Shown piece after piece: positions 34,450 through 43,663 of a stretch of DNA of 64,000 nt. The translations under genes and the position numbers were made by a program. The stretch is taken from contig NZ_CP009220.1 in the NCBI RefSeq assembly GCF_001277995.1, positions 1,116,001 through 1,180,000 on the forward strand, written 5' to 3'. Position 1 is the stretch's first letter. Each line of letters begins with the position of its first letter. The notes below the pieces were generated by a model. The model made no database searches and was not told the origin of the DNA. It saw only the letters and a list, made by a program, of their open reading frames with translations. Source of the DNA: Corynebacterium deserti GIMN1.010 (GTDB lineage Bacteria; Actinomycetota; Actinomycetes; Mycobacteriales; Mycobacteriaceae).

Positions 34450-36639
34450 ATGAGAAATACCGAGAACGTCAACGGCGACGTAGAACAGCCGAATAACGTC
34501 ATTTCGTCGGAATCTCAGGAAACCCCGCAGGGTGACTCAGCATCAGCTGACTTCGCTCTCGAAACCCCAAACAACAATGTTGAAGATGCACCTGCGTCTG
34601 AGGGTAGCGAAGAGATCACCAGGGTTGCGGAAACTTCTGAGGACGCCGACTCTGCACAAGCAGACAACGCGAGCAATGTAATCAATGAGAATGAGGACTC
34701 CTCGGAAGGTGCTAACCAGCCTTCAAACGAGTCATCCTCTACGGAAGCCAAGACTGGCTTCGATGCACTCGGACTGCCAGAGCGTGTTTTGGACGCTGTG
34801 CGCAAGGTGGGTTACGAAACTCCTTCCCCAATTCAGGCACAAACCATCCCGATCCTCATGGAGGGCCAGGATGTTGTTGGTCTAGCACAGACCGGTACCG
34901 GTAAGACCGCAGCTTTCGCGCTGCCAATTCTTTCCCGCATCGATAAGTCCGTGCGCAGCCCACAGGCACTTGTGCTTGCGCCAACCCGTGAGCTGGCACT
35001 TCAGGTTGCTGACTCCTTCCAATCTTTCGCTGACCACGTCGGTGGCCTGAACGTTCTACCAATCTATGGTGGACAGGCTTACGGCATTCAGCTGTCCGGC
35101 CTGCGCCGCGGCGCTCACATCGTTGTGGGTACCCCAGGCCGTATCATCGACCACCTGGAAAAGGGCTCCCTGGATATCTCCGGCCTGCGCTTCCTCGTGC
35201 TCGATGAAGCAGACGAAATGCTGAACATGGGCTTCCAAGAAGATGTCGAGCGCATCCTCGAAGACACCCCAGACGACAAGCAGGTAGCACTGTTCTCCGC
35301 GACCATGCCAAACGGCATCCGTCGCCTGTCCAAGCAGTACCTGAACAACCCTGCAGAAATCACCGTTAAGTCCGAAACCAGGACCAACACCAACATCACC
35401 CAGCGCTTCCTGTCTGTTGCACACCGCAACAAGATGGACGCACTGACCCGCATTCTCGAAGTCACCGAGTTCGAAGCAATGATCATGTTCGTGCGCACCA
35501 AGCACGAGACTGAAGAAGTTGCGGAAAAGCTCCGTGCACGCGGATTCTCCGCAGCAGCCATCAACGGCGACATCGCTCAGGCACAGCGTGAGCGCACCGT
35601 TGACCAGCTGAAAGACGGTCGTCTGGACATCCTGGTAGCAACTGACGTTGCTGCTCGTGGCCTCGACGTTGAGCGCATCTCCCACGTGCTCAACTACGAC
35701 ATTCCAAACGACACCGAATCTTACGTCCACCGCATCGGCCGCACCGGCCGCGCAGGACGTACCGGCGAAGCAATCCTCTTCGTGACCCCACGTGAGCGTC
35801 GCATGCTGCGTTCCATCGAGCGTGCAACCAACGCACCACTCCACGAAATGGACCTGCCAACTGTTGACGAAGTAAACGACTTCCGCAAGGTCAAGTTCGC
35901 TGACTCCATCACCAAGTCCCTCGAAGACAAGCAGATCGATCTGTTCCGCAGCCTGGTCAAGGAATACTCCCAGACCAACGACGTCCCACTCGAGGACATC
36001 GCAGCAGCACTGGCAACCCAGGCGCAGTCCGGCGACTTCCTGCTCAAGGAGCTCCCACCAGAGCGCCGCGAGCGTAATGACCGCCGACGCGACCGTGACT
36101 TCGACGACCGTGGAGACCGCGGCGGACGTGGACGCGACCGTGGAGATCGTGGCTCACGCTTCGATCGCGACGATGAGAACCTGGCAACCTACCGCCTCGC
36201 AGTCGGCAAGCGCCAGCACATCCGTCCAGGCGCAATCGTTGGTGCACTCGCAAACGAAGGTGGACTGAACTCCAAGGACTTCGGACGCATCACCATTGCA
36301 GCCGATCACACCCTGGTCGAACTTCCAAAGGACCTCCCACAGAGCGTTCTGGACAACCTTCGTGACACTCGCATCTCTGGCCAGTTGATCAACATTGAAC
36401 GCGACTCCGGTGGACGCCCACCACGTCGCTTCGAGCGTGATGATCGCGGTGGACGCGGTGGTTTCCGGGGCGGCCGTGATCGCGATGATCGTGGTGGACG
36501 CGACCGTGATGATCGCGGTGGACGCGGTGGATTCCGTGGTGGACGCGACCGTGATGATCGCGGTGGACGTGGCGGTTTCCGCGGCGGCCGTGACCGTGAT
36601 GATCGTGGCGGACGCGGTGGATTCCGCGGGCGCGACTAG
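34450..36639 (+). CDS. deaD: DEAD-box ATP-dependent RNA helicase with RGG tail
   Basis: A 729-residue cytoplasmic RNA helicase. The acidic N-terminal extension (1-105) precedes the core with Q motif GFDALGLPERVLDAV, motif I AQTGTGKT (about 146-153), PTRELALQ, TPGR, DEAD, SAT, and motif VI HRIGRTGRAGRTG. Then follow a DeaD/CsdA-type RNA-binding domain (TYRLAVGKRQHIRPGAIVGA) and a C-terminal tail with repeated RGGFRGGRDRDD units. Such proteins unwind rRNA and mRNA at low temperature and in ribosome assembly or RNA decay. I chose ATG 34450; an in-frame TTG at 34438 is possible. The ribosome site (AAGAAC) is weak. A strong terminator follows. Confidence 0.92.
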   Translation: MRNTENVNGDVEQPNNVISSESQETPQGDSASADFALETPNNNVEDAPASEGSEEITRVAETSEDADSAQADNASNVINENEDSSEGANQPSNESSSTEAKTGFDALGLPERVLDAVRKVGYETPSPIQAQTIPILMEGQDVVGLAQTGTGKTAAFALPILSRIDKSVRSPQALVLAPTRELALQVADSFQSFADHVGGLNVLPIYGGQAYGIQLSGLRRGAHIVVGTPGRIIDHLEKGSLDISGLRFLVLDEADEMLNMGFQEDVERILEDTPDDKQVALFSATMPNGIRRLSKQYLNNPAEITVKSETRTNTNITQRFLSVAHRNKMDALTRILEVTEFEAMIMFVRTKHETEEVAEKLRARGFSAAAINGDIAQAQRERTVDQLKDGRLDILVATDVAARGLDVERISHVLNYDIPNDTESYVHRIGRTGRAGRTGEAILFVTPRERRMLRSIERATNAPLHEMDLPTVDEVNDFRKVKFADSITKSLEDKQIDLFRSLVKEYSQTNDVPLEDIAAALATQAQSGDFLLKELPPERRERNDRRRDRDFDDRGDRGGRGRDRGDRGSRFDRDDENLATYRLAVGKRQHIRPGAIVGALANEGGLNSKDFGRITIAADHTLVELPKDLPQSVLDNLRDTRISGQLINIERDSGGRPPRRFERDDRGGRGGFRGGRDRDDRGGRDRDDRGGRGGFRGGRDRDDRGGRGGFRGGRDRDDRGGRGGFRGRD
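36420..36636 (+). repeat. Tandem repeats encoding the RGG tail
   Basis: Units of about 45-48 bp built around CGTGATGATCGCGGTGGACG encode the repeated DRGGRGGFRGGRDRD motif, about four copies. Copies are nearly identical, so the tail length probably varies between strains by slippage or recombination. Confidence 0.75.
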
Positions 36640-36684
36640 TCTTTAGCATGGCTTTGAAATGGCCATTGCAAGGGTCTGAATAGA

Positions 36685-36724
36685 AATCCGGTGCTCTTCC
36701 TTCGGGGAGAGCACCGGATTTTTG
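36685..36724 (+). terminator. Terminator of the RNA helicase gene
   Basis: AATCCGGTGCTCT and GAGAGCACCGGATT pair around TCCTTCGGG, followed by TTTTTG. It lies 46 bp after the helicase stop. Confidence 0.9.
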
Positions 36725-36799
36725 TATTTGGAGGGGTTTGGCGGGGTCGGGGAGGTTTTGGCTAGGACAAGTGTTTCTACGTAGATGAGAATCACGCCT

Positions 36800-37434
36800 C
36801 AAGCAGGTCATGCGGTCATTGACTGTGCATCTCCACGACTTAATTCGCGATGTGCGCCTTACCGAAGAGGAATGGAACTTATGCTTTTGACTTCCTCACC
36901 CAGGTTGGCCACATCACCGATGACAAGCGCCAAGAGTTCGTACTGCTCTCTGACACGTTGGGAGCATCGATGCAGACCATCTCCGTGGACAACGAGGCCT
37001 ACGAAGACGCCACCGAAGCCACCGTACTCGGATTGTTCTTTGTTGATGATGCCCCGCTCGTCTAAATGGTGAAGACATCGCCTTTGGTGCACCCGGCCAA
37101 CCAGCATGGGTGGAAGGCATTGTCAAGGACACCGACGGCAACCCCATCCCGAATGCTCGCATTGAGGTGTGGGAATGCGACGAGGACGGACTTTAGGACG
37201 TCCAATACGGCGATGAACGCAACGCTGGTCGCGCTCATTTATACGGCAGTGGGTCGTTCACCAGTTCGCTGCGCAGACCTGCACTTCATGGTGACAGCAC
37301 CTGAGAAGCGCACCTTGGTCACCCACATCTTCGTTAAGGGCGATCCACAGTTGGAGATCGGCGATTCCGTGTTCGGCGTGAAGGATTCCCTCATCAAGGA
37401 GTTCGCTATCGTGCTTGCACCCGGAAATATCTAA
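36800..37434 (+). pseudogene. Ruined intradiol (hydroxyquinol/catechol 1,2-) dioxygenase
   Basis: Pieces of an intradiol ring-cleavage dioxygenase can be followed through three frames: [18 protein letters not shown], then [18 protein letters not shown] ... [13 protein letters not shown], then [20 protein letters not shown] and [11 protein letters not shown], a TAG in place of the iron-ligand tyrosine region (near 37196), [15 protein letters not shown], and after deletions [17 protein letters not shown] ... [15 protein letters not shown] and IVLAPGNI. There are at least two frameshifts, one nonsense codon and two deletions. In the reference strain a resorcinol/hydroxyquinol catabolic cluster occupies this spot, as I recall; here only this remnant remains. 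Confidence 0.8.
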
Positions 37435-37472
37435 ACTAAACCCAGTTAGAAGCACCACAGCCTGCAAAAACA

Positions 37473-37512
37473 CCACAGCCCGCCAAGAACAATTCTTGGC
37501 GGGCTGATGTGG
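37473..37512. terminator. Bidirectional terminator-like hairpin
   Basis: CCACAGCCCGCCAAGAA and TTCTTGGCGGGCTGATGTGG form a long stem with a CAA loop. It lies between the dioxygenase remnant and the end of the membrane-protein gene at 37533 and probably serves the latter. Confidence 0.85.
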
Positions 37513-37532
37513 TTTGTGTGTAACAAACAAAC

Positions 37533-38006
37533 TTAGATGAACATCAAGATGGCAATGATGACCCACAGCAGGGACCAGATGCCACCGAACATAGACAGCT
37601 GGCTCTTGGCCTTGTCCCAGTTAGCGATCTCGTAGGACTTTGCGGCCTGTTCATCGGACTCGAGGAGGCCAAGGGCGCCCATCATCTTCTTCTGGCGAGG
37701 AAAAATGACGAACAGCAGGAGAGCCCAGGTGATGACACTCAGTGCGATTGCGGCGTGGAATTGGCCTTCGGACTTGTAGAAGGACCAATCAAGAAGCATG
37801 ATGGCGATACCCAACAGTGGGACGATCAGCGACAGCATGCCGTAGGACTGGGAAATCTTGAACAACGTCTTGGCGGAGCCAGCAGCTTGGGTGTTGCCGT
37901 TGTGAGCGTCATATGCGCGGACGTGGAACTGGGAGTTTGCAACGGTCGCAGGTCCTAGGAAAAGGATTGCTGCAATCACGTGCAGGGCGATCATGATGGT
38001 GGTCAC
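37533..38006 (-). CDS. Membrane protein, DUF2269-like, four segments
   Basis: A 157-residue integral membrane protein with four hydrophobic segments: residues 2-25 (IALHVIAAILFLGPATVA), 53-75, 83-105 and the C-terminal 140-157. The N-terminal His in MIALHVIAAILFLG and the overall plan resemble the DUF2269/YphA-like group, some of which have haem-like histidine pairs; this is a weak resemblance. The loop 106-139 is charged and cytoplasmic. It is a single-gene unit followed by a strong hairpin. Function unknown. Confidence 0.72.
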   Translation of the reverse strand: MTTIMIALHVIAAILFLGPATVANSQFHVRAYDAHNGNTQAAGSAKTLFKISQSYGMLSLIVPLLGIAIMLLDWSFYKSEGQFHAAIALSVITWALLLFVIFPRQKKMMGALGLLESDEQAAKSYEIANWDKAKSQLSMFGGIWSLLWVIIAILMFI

Positions 38007-38086
38007 GGGCTGGTGGACCTTTCAATTATGGTTGGGCAAAAACAAAAATGCTTGATATATACACTAACTAGGTCCTGTTGATTTGG

Positions 38087-38686
38087 CTAACCAAGCAAAC
38101 GTCCGCATTGGCGTTTACCCACCGTAACGTCGTCCTCAGGGAGGGGCAGATCATAGTCGTAGGCCACAGCAAACAGTCGTTGGACATACCAGCACCGCGC
38201 CCCACGATCCGATGGCAACCATTCGCTGGGCAGCTGATCAGATTTGCTTTGGTTTTCCGCGCGCGAGACCAATACTAAGTTTCGGGGATCATTGGCAAAA
38301 GCAATGCGTTGCGACGCGTCCCACCCGTGGGCCCCAAGGTCCCAGGCGGCACTCAGCGGGAAGATGTGATCGACTTCCGCTGATTCGAGATCAAGCATTT
38401 CACCGGAATAAGGGTCATGGAGTTCTGCGACGTCTTCTGCGACGTCTTCTGCGACGTCTTCTGCGACGTCTTCTGCGACGTCTTCTGCGACGTCGACAAC
38501 GGATTCGCGCACGCCGGAAAGCCAGCTGCCAAACATTGCAGCGCGGTCATAGCCTAGAACGGTGGCACGTTGGGGAACAGTGTCGACGGGAGCAAGCTCA
38601 ACGTCGCGGTAGATGATGGCGGGGGAGACTGTATATATACAGAGAACAACACTCAAGGCGATGAGCAACCGAAGAAAATGCTTCAC
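38087..38686 (-). CDS. Exported HNH-family nuclease with AEDV repeat linker
   Basis: A protein of about 199 residues from GTG 38686 (MKHFLRLLIALSVVLCIYTV, a good signal peptide or anchor); an upstream in-frame start at 38725 would add 13 residues. The nuclease part has EVDHIFPLSAAWDLGAHGW (DHI motif), RIAFANDPRNLVLVS (Asn) and NQSKSDQLPSEWLP, as in the secreted HNH/DUF1524-type proteins of actinobacteria. Between the anchor and the nuclease lies VAEDVAEDVAED..., six units of four residues. The likely role is DNA or RNA degradation outside the membrane. An 18-bp inverted repeat spans its start region. Confidence 0.78.
   Translation of the reverse strand: MKHFLRLLIALSVVLCIYTVSPAIIYRDVELAPVDTVPQRATVLGYDRAAMFGSWLSGVRESVVDVAEDVAEDVAEDVAEDVAEDVAELHDPYSGEMLDLESAEVDHIFPLSAAWDLGAHGWDASQRIAFANDPRNLVLVSRAENQSKSDQLPSEWLPSDRGARCWYVQRLFAVAYDYDLPLPEDDVTVGKRQCGRLLG
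38423..38494 (-). repeat. Six tandem copies of a 12-bp unit
   Basis: TTCTGCGACGTC is repeated six times without a mismatch inside the HNH nuclease gene. Because 12 is a multiple of three, copy-number changes keep the frame and alter the linker length by four residues each. Confidence 0.95.
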
Positions 38687-38717
38687 ATAAAGGTTAGACT
38701 CATCGCCTTGAGTGTTG
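38647..38717 (-). promoter_or_regulatory. 19-bp inverted repeat flanking the nuclease start codon
   Basis: CAACACTCAAGGCGATGAG (38647-38665) and CTCATCGCCTTGAGTGTTG (38699-38717) are perfect complements separated by 33 nt, and the GTG start at 38686 lies in the loop. On the mRNA this would be a stable stem closing the initiation region. There is no T-run, so it is not a usual terminator of putP. Confidence 0.8.
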
Positions 38718-38740
38718 GTTCCCAAAAGGCCTAAAGAAAA

Positions 38741-40306
38741 TTACTTGATCTCTTTGGCTGCCTCTGCGAAATCGATGTCGTCCTGGCCGTCCACGGCCTC
38801 AGCGAGCTTTTTCGCGGAGTCGAATTCGTCCAGGATTTCCTGATCAGGAGACTTAGTTGCCAGGGAGACAACAACCATGACGATGGTGGCTAGGGCGAAG
38901 CCCGGGATGATTTCGTAGAGGGCGTCGCCAAGCGGAGACATTCCCCATGCAATAGAAACAACGGCGCCGGTGAGCATGCCTGCGATGGCACCCGGTGCGT
39001 TGAGACGCTTCCAGTACAGCATTGCGAGGATGACCGGACCGAAGGCAGAACCGAAGCCTGCCCACGCAAAGCCAACAAGGCCAAGGATAGAATCCGAAGG
39101 GTTGATGGCCATCACTGCGGCGATGACCGCAAGCACGATGACCGTTGCGCGAGAGAGCATGATGAGGTTGCGCTCGCTCAGGCCGTCCTTCTTGAACACC
39201 TTCAGCAGGTCTTCAATCAGCGAGGATGCGGTAACCAGCAGCTGAGAGGACATCGTGGACATGATGGCTGCCAGCACTGCGGTAAGGATGAGGCCTGCGA
39301 TCAACGGGTGGAAAAGCACGCGGGCGAGATCAAGGAAGATGGACTCGTACGCGCGGGTGTCGGTGATGCTGTACTCCGGGCTTTGTGCGAAGAACACCGT
39401 AGAAATCAGTGCGGTAAAAGTCGCACCGACCAGACACAGAACCATCCAGGAAATGCCGATGCGACGACCCTGCTTGGCTTCGGCAGGAGAGCGCAGCGCC
39501 ATGAAACGAACCACGATGTGTGGTTGTCCGAAGTAGCCAAGACCCCAACCTAGGTTGCCGATGATCGCAGCAACAGAGACGCCGGTGATCATGGAGAAGT
39601 AGGTGGGGTTGCCGATGCCGTCGGTGTGGGGGCCGTAATCGTTGGATGCAGCAAAGCTCCAAATATCTGAAGGATTAGCCAGGGCAAAGTACGCCAGGAC
39701 GGGGATGATGATCAGGGAGAAGAACATCATGGAACCCTGAACAACGTCGGTGTAGGACACCGCGAGGAAGCCACCAATGAAGGTGTACAGCACGGTCACG
39801 CCGGCGACGATGGCCATGCCCATGAGGTAGTCGCCACCAAAAGTGGACTCCCAGTACACGCCACCGGCCACCATGCCGGAGGAAATGTAGAAGGTGAAGA
39901 ACACAATGATGATGAGTGCTGCAACGATGCGCAGGAGGCGGGACTTGTCACGGAGGCGGTTTTCAAAGAAGGACGGAAGCGTGATGGAGTTTTTGGAGAC
40001 TTCCGAGTAAGAACGTAAACGCGGGGCAACCCACATCCAGTTCGCCCAGGCGCCGATGGTCAGTCCGATGGCGATCCAGAGTTCGGACATGCCAGAGACA
40101 AATAGTGCGCCGGGAAGACCCATGAGCAACCATCCGGACATGTCGGAGGCTCCAGCGGACATCGCGGCAACAAGGGGGTTGAGGCCACGACCTGCAAGCA
40201 TGTAGTCGTCGTATTTTTCTGTCTTTCGGTAACTCCAATAGCCGATGAGCACCATGGCCAACATATAAATAACGATGGCGATGATGAACCAGGTGTTATC
40301 GCTCAC
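38741..40306 (-). CDS. putP: Sodium/proline symporter
   Basis: A 521-residue inner-membrane SSS-family importer that couples proline uptake to Na+. The start MSDNTWFIIAIVIYMLAMVL leads into YWSYRKTEKYDDYMLAGRGL and SAGASDMSGWLLMGLPGALF, matching PutP of E. coli and C. glutamicum (the Na+-site Asp and Ser residues of segments 2 and 8 are present in ASDMSGW and ILTAVLAAIMSTMSSQLLV). Thirteen segments are visible and the C-terminal tail is acidic. GGAGAA precedes the ATG. It is divergent from the SNF2 gene at 40553, with a 246-bp gap that should hold both promoters. Confidence 0.93.
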   Translation of the reverse strand: MSDNTWFIIAIVIYMLAMVLIGYWSYRKTEKYDDYMLAGRGLNPLVAAMSAGASDMSGWLLMGLPGALFVSGMSELWIAIGLTIGAWANWMWVAPRLRSYSEVSKNSITLPSFFENRLRDKSRLLRIVAALIIIVFFTFYISSGMVAGGVYWESTFGGDYLMGMAIVAGVTVLYTFIGGFLAVSYTDVVQGSMMFFSLIIIPVLAYFALANPSDIWSFAASNDYGPHTDGIGNPTYFSMITGVSVAAIIGNLGWGLGYFGQPHIVVRFMALRSPAEAKQGRRIGISWMVLCLVGATFTALISTVFFAQSPEYSITDTRAYESIFLDLARVLFHPLIAGLILTAVLAAIMSTMSSQLLVTASSLIEDLLKVFKKDGLSERNLIMLSRATVIVLAVIAAVMAINPSDSILGLVGFAWAGFGSAFGPVILAMLYWKRLNAPGAIAGMLTGAVVSIAWGMSPLGDALYEIIPGFALATIVMVVVSLATKSPDQEILDEFDSAKKLAEAVDGQDDIDFAEAAKEIK

Positions 40307-40552
40307 GAGGTTCTCCTTGAGGTTGGGGGAAAAACGGGCAAAATTTCGGCAACGAGTCGTAATTCGCTGTGAGTCCCAACACTAAACCATGTGGCTTTCT
40401 TAATACAGGCGCGCGGTAAATCACCCCTATCTGAGCGCGCCTGGGGCGCGGTGGGTGGAAGGTGGTGGGGTGCGTCGATAAGCAATTTTAGAAATTAGCG
40501 GTAGGCTGGAGTACTTGTTCAAAGGTTAAAGAAAACTTAGGTGCACTGATTT

Positions 40553-43500
40553 ATGACTACTCACTTGCTTCACGGCCTCTGGATCAAAGATCGCGGTTTG
40601 CAATTGTGGATTGAGCAGGTCGAGGGGCATAGGATCGTGCTGCCAGAAGCTGTAGAGGCGGGGACGTTTCCGCCTGTGGTGGATCAGATTCTTACGGGCA
40701 AGACGTTTCGCGCGCGGATGAATGTGCATCTGCGTACGCCGAAGGGCAGGCACGTGGAACTGCCGATGCCGACGGCCGCGTTCACGCCCGAAGAAGCCGT
40801 AACGGTGTTTTCTCAGCTTAGTTTTTTAAAGGCCGAAACCCCTGCTGCTACGCGTGCGCAGCGTAATGCGATTGCCCCTGATTTGTGGTGGCTGATCGCT
40901 ATGTATCAGGGCTTGACCAGGTTTGTTCAAGCTGGTCGAGTGACGCTTCGGACCGTCATGATTGACAATTCGTGGTGGCCGCAGTGGCAGTTGTCCGCAA
41001 GCTTGTCTGAGCGTGGCTGGTTGGCTGAAATGAACCATGCTGCGCCCGGAATTCTGAGGATTAATGGCGGCCGCGATTTGGCTGGTGCGATGGCCAATGA
41101 GCTGCCACACTGGATTGCCAACACCATTTTGCGTGATTACCGCGACGAAGCATTGCCGTACGCGCGCCATGAATTTGTAGACGCACTGCTCAACAACCAT
41201 GCTTTGCGACGCGGCACCACTATGCTTACCCACGCCCTCAACCAGTGGAAAAACACCATTACTTCGGCGTCTTTGCAGCTTGTGGTGCTGGTCGAGGAAC
41301 CACCAGCGGAATCTGATTATGAAGACCCCATGGATTCTGTGTGGCCTGTGCGTCTTATGGTGCGCACGGGAGTGGACGCCCCACAGCCAATCCATAAGGG
41401 ATCTATTGATAGTGGTGGCATGGAGCAACTGCGCTCGCAGTATGAAACCGCAAAAACCACCGCCTACCTGCTTGATCCTGCGCGCGATGATGCGATGCTC
41501 GGCCACATGGTGGACATCCCACAAAACGGTGACTGGGATATTTTCCTTAGCACTGAGGAAATTGTCAGCTTCATTTCCCACGACGTAGCAAAACTACGAA
41601 AAGCCGGCATCCCCGTCATGCTGCCCAAAGCGTGGAGCACCTACGAAACCCGCGCGCAGGTGGAAGCCCGCACACCCAGCGACGGTGCAGACGCCTCCAC
41701 CAAGGCGATTATTGGCCTTGACCAGCTCGTTGAATACAACTGGCGCATCAGTGTGGGCGATGTCGTGCTTTCTGATGATGAGATGCGTGAACTTGTCGAA
41801 TCCAAGTCAGGGCTTATCCGCCTGCGAGGCGATTGGGTGATGGCCGACCAAGACGCTTTGCGACGCATCACAAGCTACATGGAAGAACTGTCCAAATCTT
41901 CCGAAAAGCGTGCCCGCGCCGAAATGGAAAAAGTGGCCATGGAAGCCAAGCTCGCCGAAGCCGCTGGGGAAGACGGCTGGCAGTTACTGGCCGCCAAAGC
42001 TGAGACGCTGCGCACAGAATTCAATGAGAAGTTCAAAGACGGTGGACAAGGTGAAGTCACCCTCGCTGAATTGCGTGAAATCGCCCTCAAAGCAGCAGAA
42101 AATGAGCCAGTAGAATTCACAGGTTCGCAGTGGTTCAACTCGCTGCTCGGCGGCACGGAATCGCCAGCCCCAGTGCGCGTGGACATCCCCGACACTGTCC
42201 TTGCGGATCTACGCGAATACCAGCGCAGGGGAGTGGACTGGCTGTACTGGATGTCCAAAAACAACCTCGGCGCCGTGCTTGCCGATGACATGGGCTTGGG
42301 CAAAACCCTTCAGTTGTTGACGTTGTTGGCGGTGGAGAGGGCTGAATCGTCTGCTTCTGTGGCTCCAGTTGGCCCGACTTTGGTTGTCTGCCCGACGTCC
42401 GTGGTGGGTAACTGGGCTGCTGAGGCGAAGAAGTTTGTGCCATCGTTGAAAGTCCTCATGCACCACGGCCCGCAACGCCTCAACGACCAGGAGTTTTTGG
42501 ATCGCGCCAAGGGCATGGACTTGATTGTCACCTCCTACGGAGTGGTCACCCGCGATTTCAAACTCCTCGGCCAAGTAGGTTTTGACCGTGTGGTACTTGA
42601 TGAGGCCCAAGCTATTAAGAATTCCTCTACGCGTATTTCCAAAGCAGTGCGCTCGCTGCCATCTCGCCACCGCGTGGCATTAACTGGCACACCGGTGGAA
42701 AACCGCCTGTCGGAAATGCGTTCCATCCTGGACTTTTGTAATCCGGGGGTGCTTGGTTCGGCGTCATTCTTCCGCAACCACTTCGCCAAAGCCATTGAGC
42801 GCGAACAAGATGACACCATGACCGAGCGGCTGCGCCAACTCACAGGGCCGTTTATCCTCAGGCGACTGAAAACCGATCCGGCGATCATCGACGATCTTCC
42901 TGAGAAATCCGAGAAGATCATTCGTGTAGATATGACCACCGAGCAGGCATCGCTTTATAAAGCGCTTGTCGACGACGTACAAAAGCAACTTGATCAACGC
43001 GAGGGCATGTCCCGAAAAGGCCTGGTTTTGGCCACCATTACGCGCATCAAGCAGATCTGCAACCACCCAGCCCACTTCCTCGGCGACGGTTCGGCTGTCA
43101 CCATCAAAGGTAAACACCGCTCCGGAAAGGTCGCAGCACTCATGGAGCTTATCGACGATGCCGTCAATGACGAACGCCGTATGCTCATCTTCACCCAATA
43201 CACCGCCTTCGGCCGCATCCTCGCACCGTATTTGTCAGACCGCTTGGGTACTGAGATTCCGTTCCTCCACGGCGGAGTAACCAAGAATGGTCGCGACAAA
43301 ATGGTAGAGGCGTTCCAATCTCCTGATGGTCCGCCAGCAATGATCTTGTCACTTAAAGCCGGAGGTACCGGATTGAACCTCACGGCGGCATCTATCGTGG
43401 TGCACATGGACCGATGGTGGAACCCTGCCGTGGAAAACCAGGCCACTGACCGTGCTTTCCGCATCGGACAGCAAAACAATGTGGATGTGTTCAAGATGAT

Positions 43501-43663
43501 CACCGCCGGCACCATGGAGGAATCCATCCAAGACATTCTCGACGGAAAGTTGCACCTCGCCAGCGCTATCGTCGGTGAAGGCGAAGGCTGGATCACTGAG
43601 CTGAATCCTGAAGAACTAGCTATGCTGATGAGTTACCGCGAAAGGGAGGGTGCAGATGGCTGA
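40553..43663 (+). CDS. SNF2-family DNA helicase/ATPase
   Basis: A 1036-residue SNF2 (SWI2) family ATPase. Residues 1-540 are an N-terminal helicase-associated region (DUF3670-like). The ATPase core has ADDMGLGKTLQLL (about 575-587), VLDEAQAIKN, SRHRVALTGTPVENRLSEM, and the second RecA lobe FLHGGVTKNGRDKMV ... LKAGGTGLNLT ... DRWWNPAVENQATDRAFRIGQ. These enzymes use ATP to translocate on double-stranded DNA and remodel DNA-protein complexes. The last 8 bp overlap the SWIM-domain protein gene, so the two products probably act together, a pairing common in bacteria. Confidence 0.92.
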   Translation: MTTHLLHGLWIKDRGLQLWIEQVEGHRIVLPEAVEAGTFPPVVDQILTGKTFRARMNVHLRTPKGRHVELPMPTAAFTPEEAVTVFSQLSFLKAETPAATRAQRNAIAPDLWWLIAMYQGLTRFVQAGRVTLRTVMIDNSWWPQWQLSASLSERGWLAEMNHAAPGILRINGGRDLAGAMANELPHWIANTILRDYRDEALPYARHEFVDALLNNHALRRGTTMLTHALNQWKNTITSASLQLVVLVEEPPAESDYEDPMDSVWPVRLMVRTGVDAPQPIHKGSIDSGGMEQLRSQYETAKTTAYLLDPARDDAMLGHMVDIPQNGDWDIFLSTEEIVSFISHDVAKLRKAGIPVMLPKAWSTYETRAQVEARTPSDGADASTKAIIGLDQLVEYNWRISVGDVVLSDDEMRELVESKSGLIRLRGDWVMADQDALRRITSYMEELSKSSEKRARAEMEKVAMEAKLAEAAGEDGWQLLAAKAETLRTEFNEKFKDGGQGEVTLAELREIALKAAENEPVEFTGSQWFNSLLGGTESPAPVRVDIPDTVLADLREYQRRGVDWLYWMSKNNLGAVLADDMGLGKTLQLLTLLAVERAESSASVAPVGPTLVVCPTSVVGNWAAEAKKFVPSLKVLMHHGPQRLNDQEFLDRAKGMDLIVTSYGVVTRDFKLLGQVGFDRVVLDEAQAIKNSSTRISKAVRSLPSRHRVALTGTPVENRLSEMRSILDFCNPGVLGSASFFRNHFAKAIEREQDDTMTERLRQLTGPFILRRLKTDPAIIDDLPEKSEKIIRVDMTTEQASLYKALVDDVQKQLDQREGMSRKGLVLATITRIKQICNHPAHFLGDGSAVTIKGKHRSGKVAALMELIDDAVNDERRMLIFTQYTAFGRILAPYLSDRLGTEIPFLHGGVTKNGRDKMVEAFQSPDGPPAMILSLKAGGTGLNLTAASIVVHMDRWWNPAVENQATDRAFRIGQQNNVDVFKMITAGTMEESIQDILDGKLHLASAIVGEGEGWITELNPEELAMLMSYREREGADG

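Noticed and set aside
34515..35844. Open frames antisense to the RNA helicase gene
   Set aside because: They mirror the helicase coding sequence, which has all DEAD-box motifs.
38423..38494. CRISPR-like repeat array
   Set aside because: The units are 12 bp, directly joined without spacers and in frame inside a coding sequence; there are no cas genes in the window.
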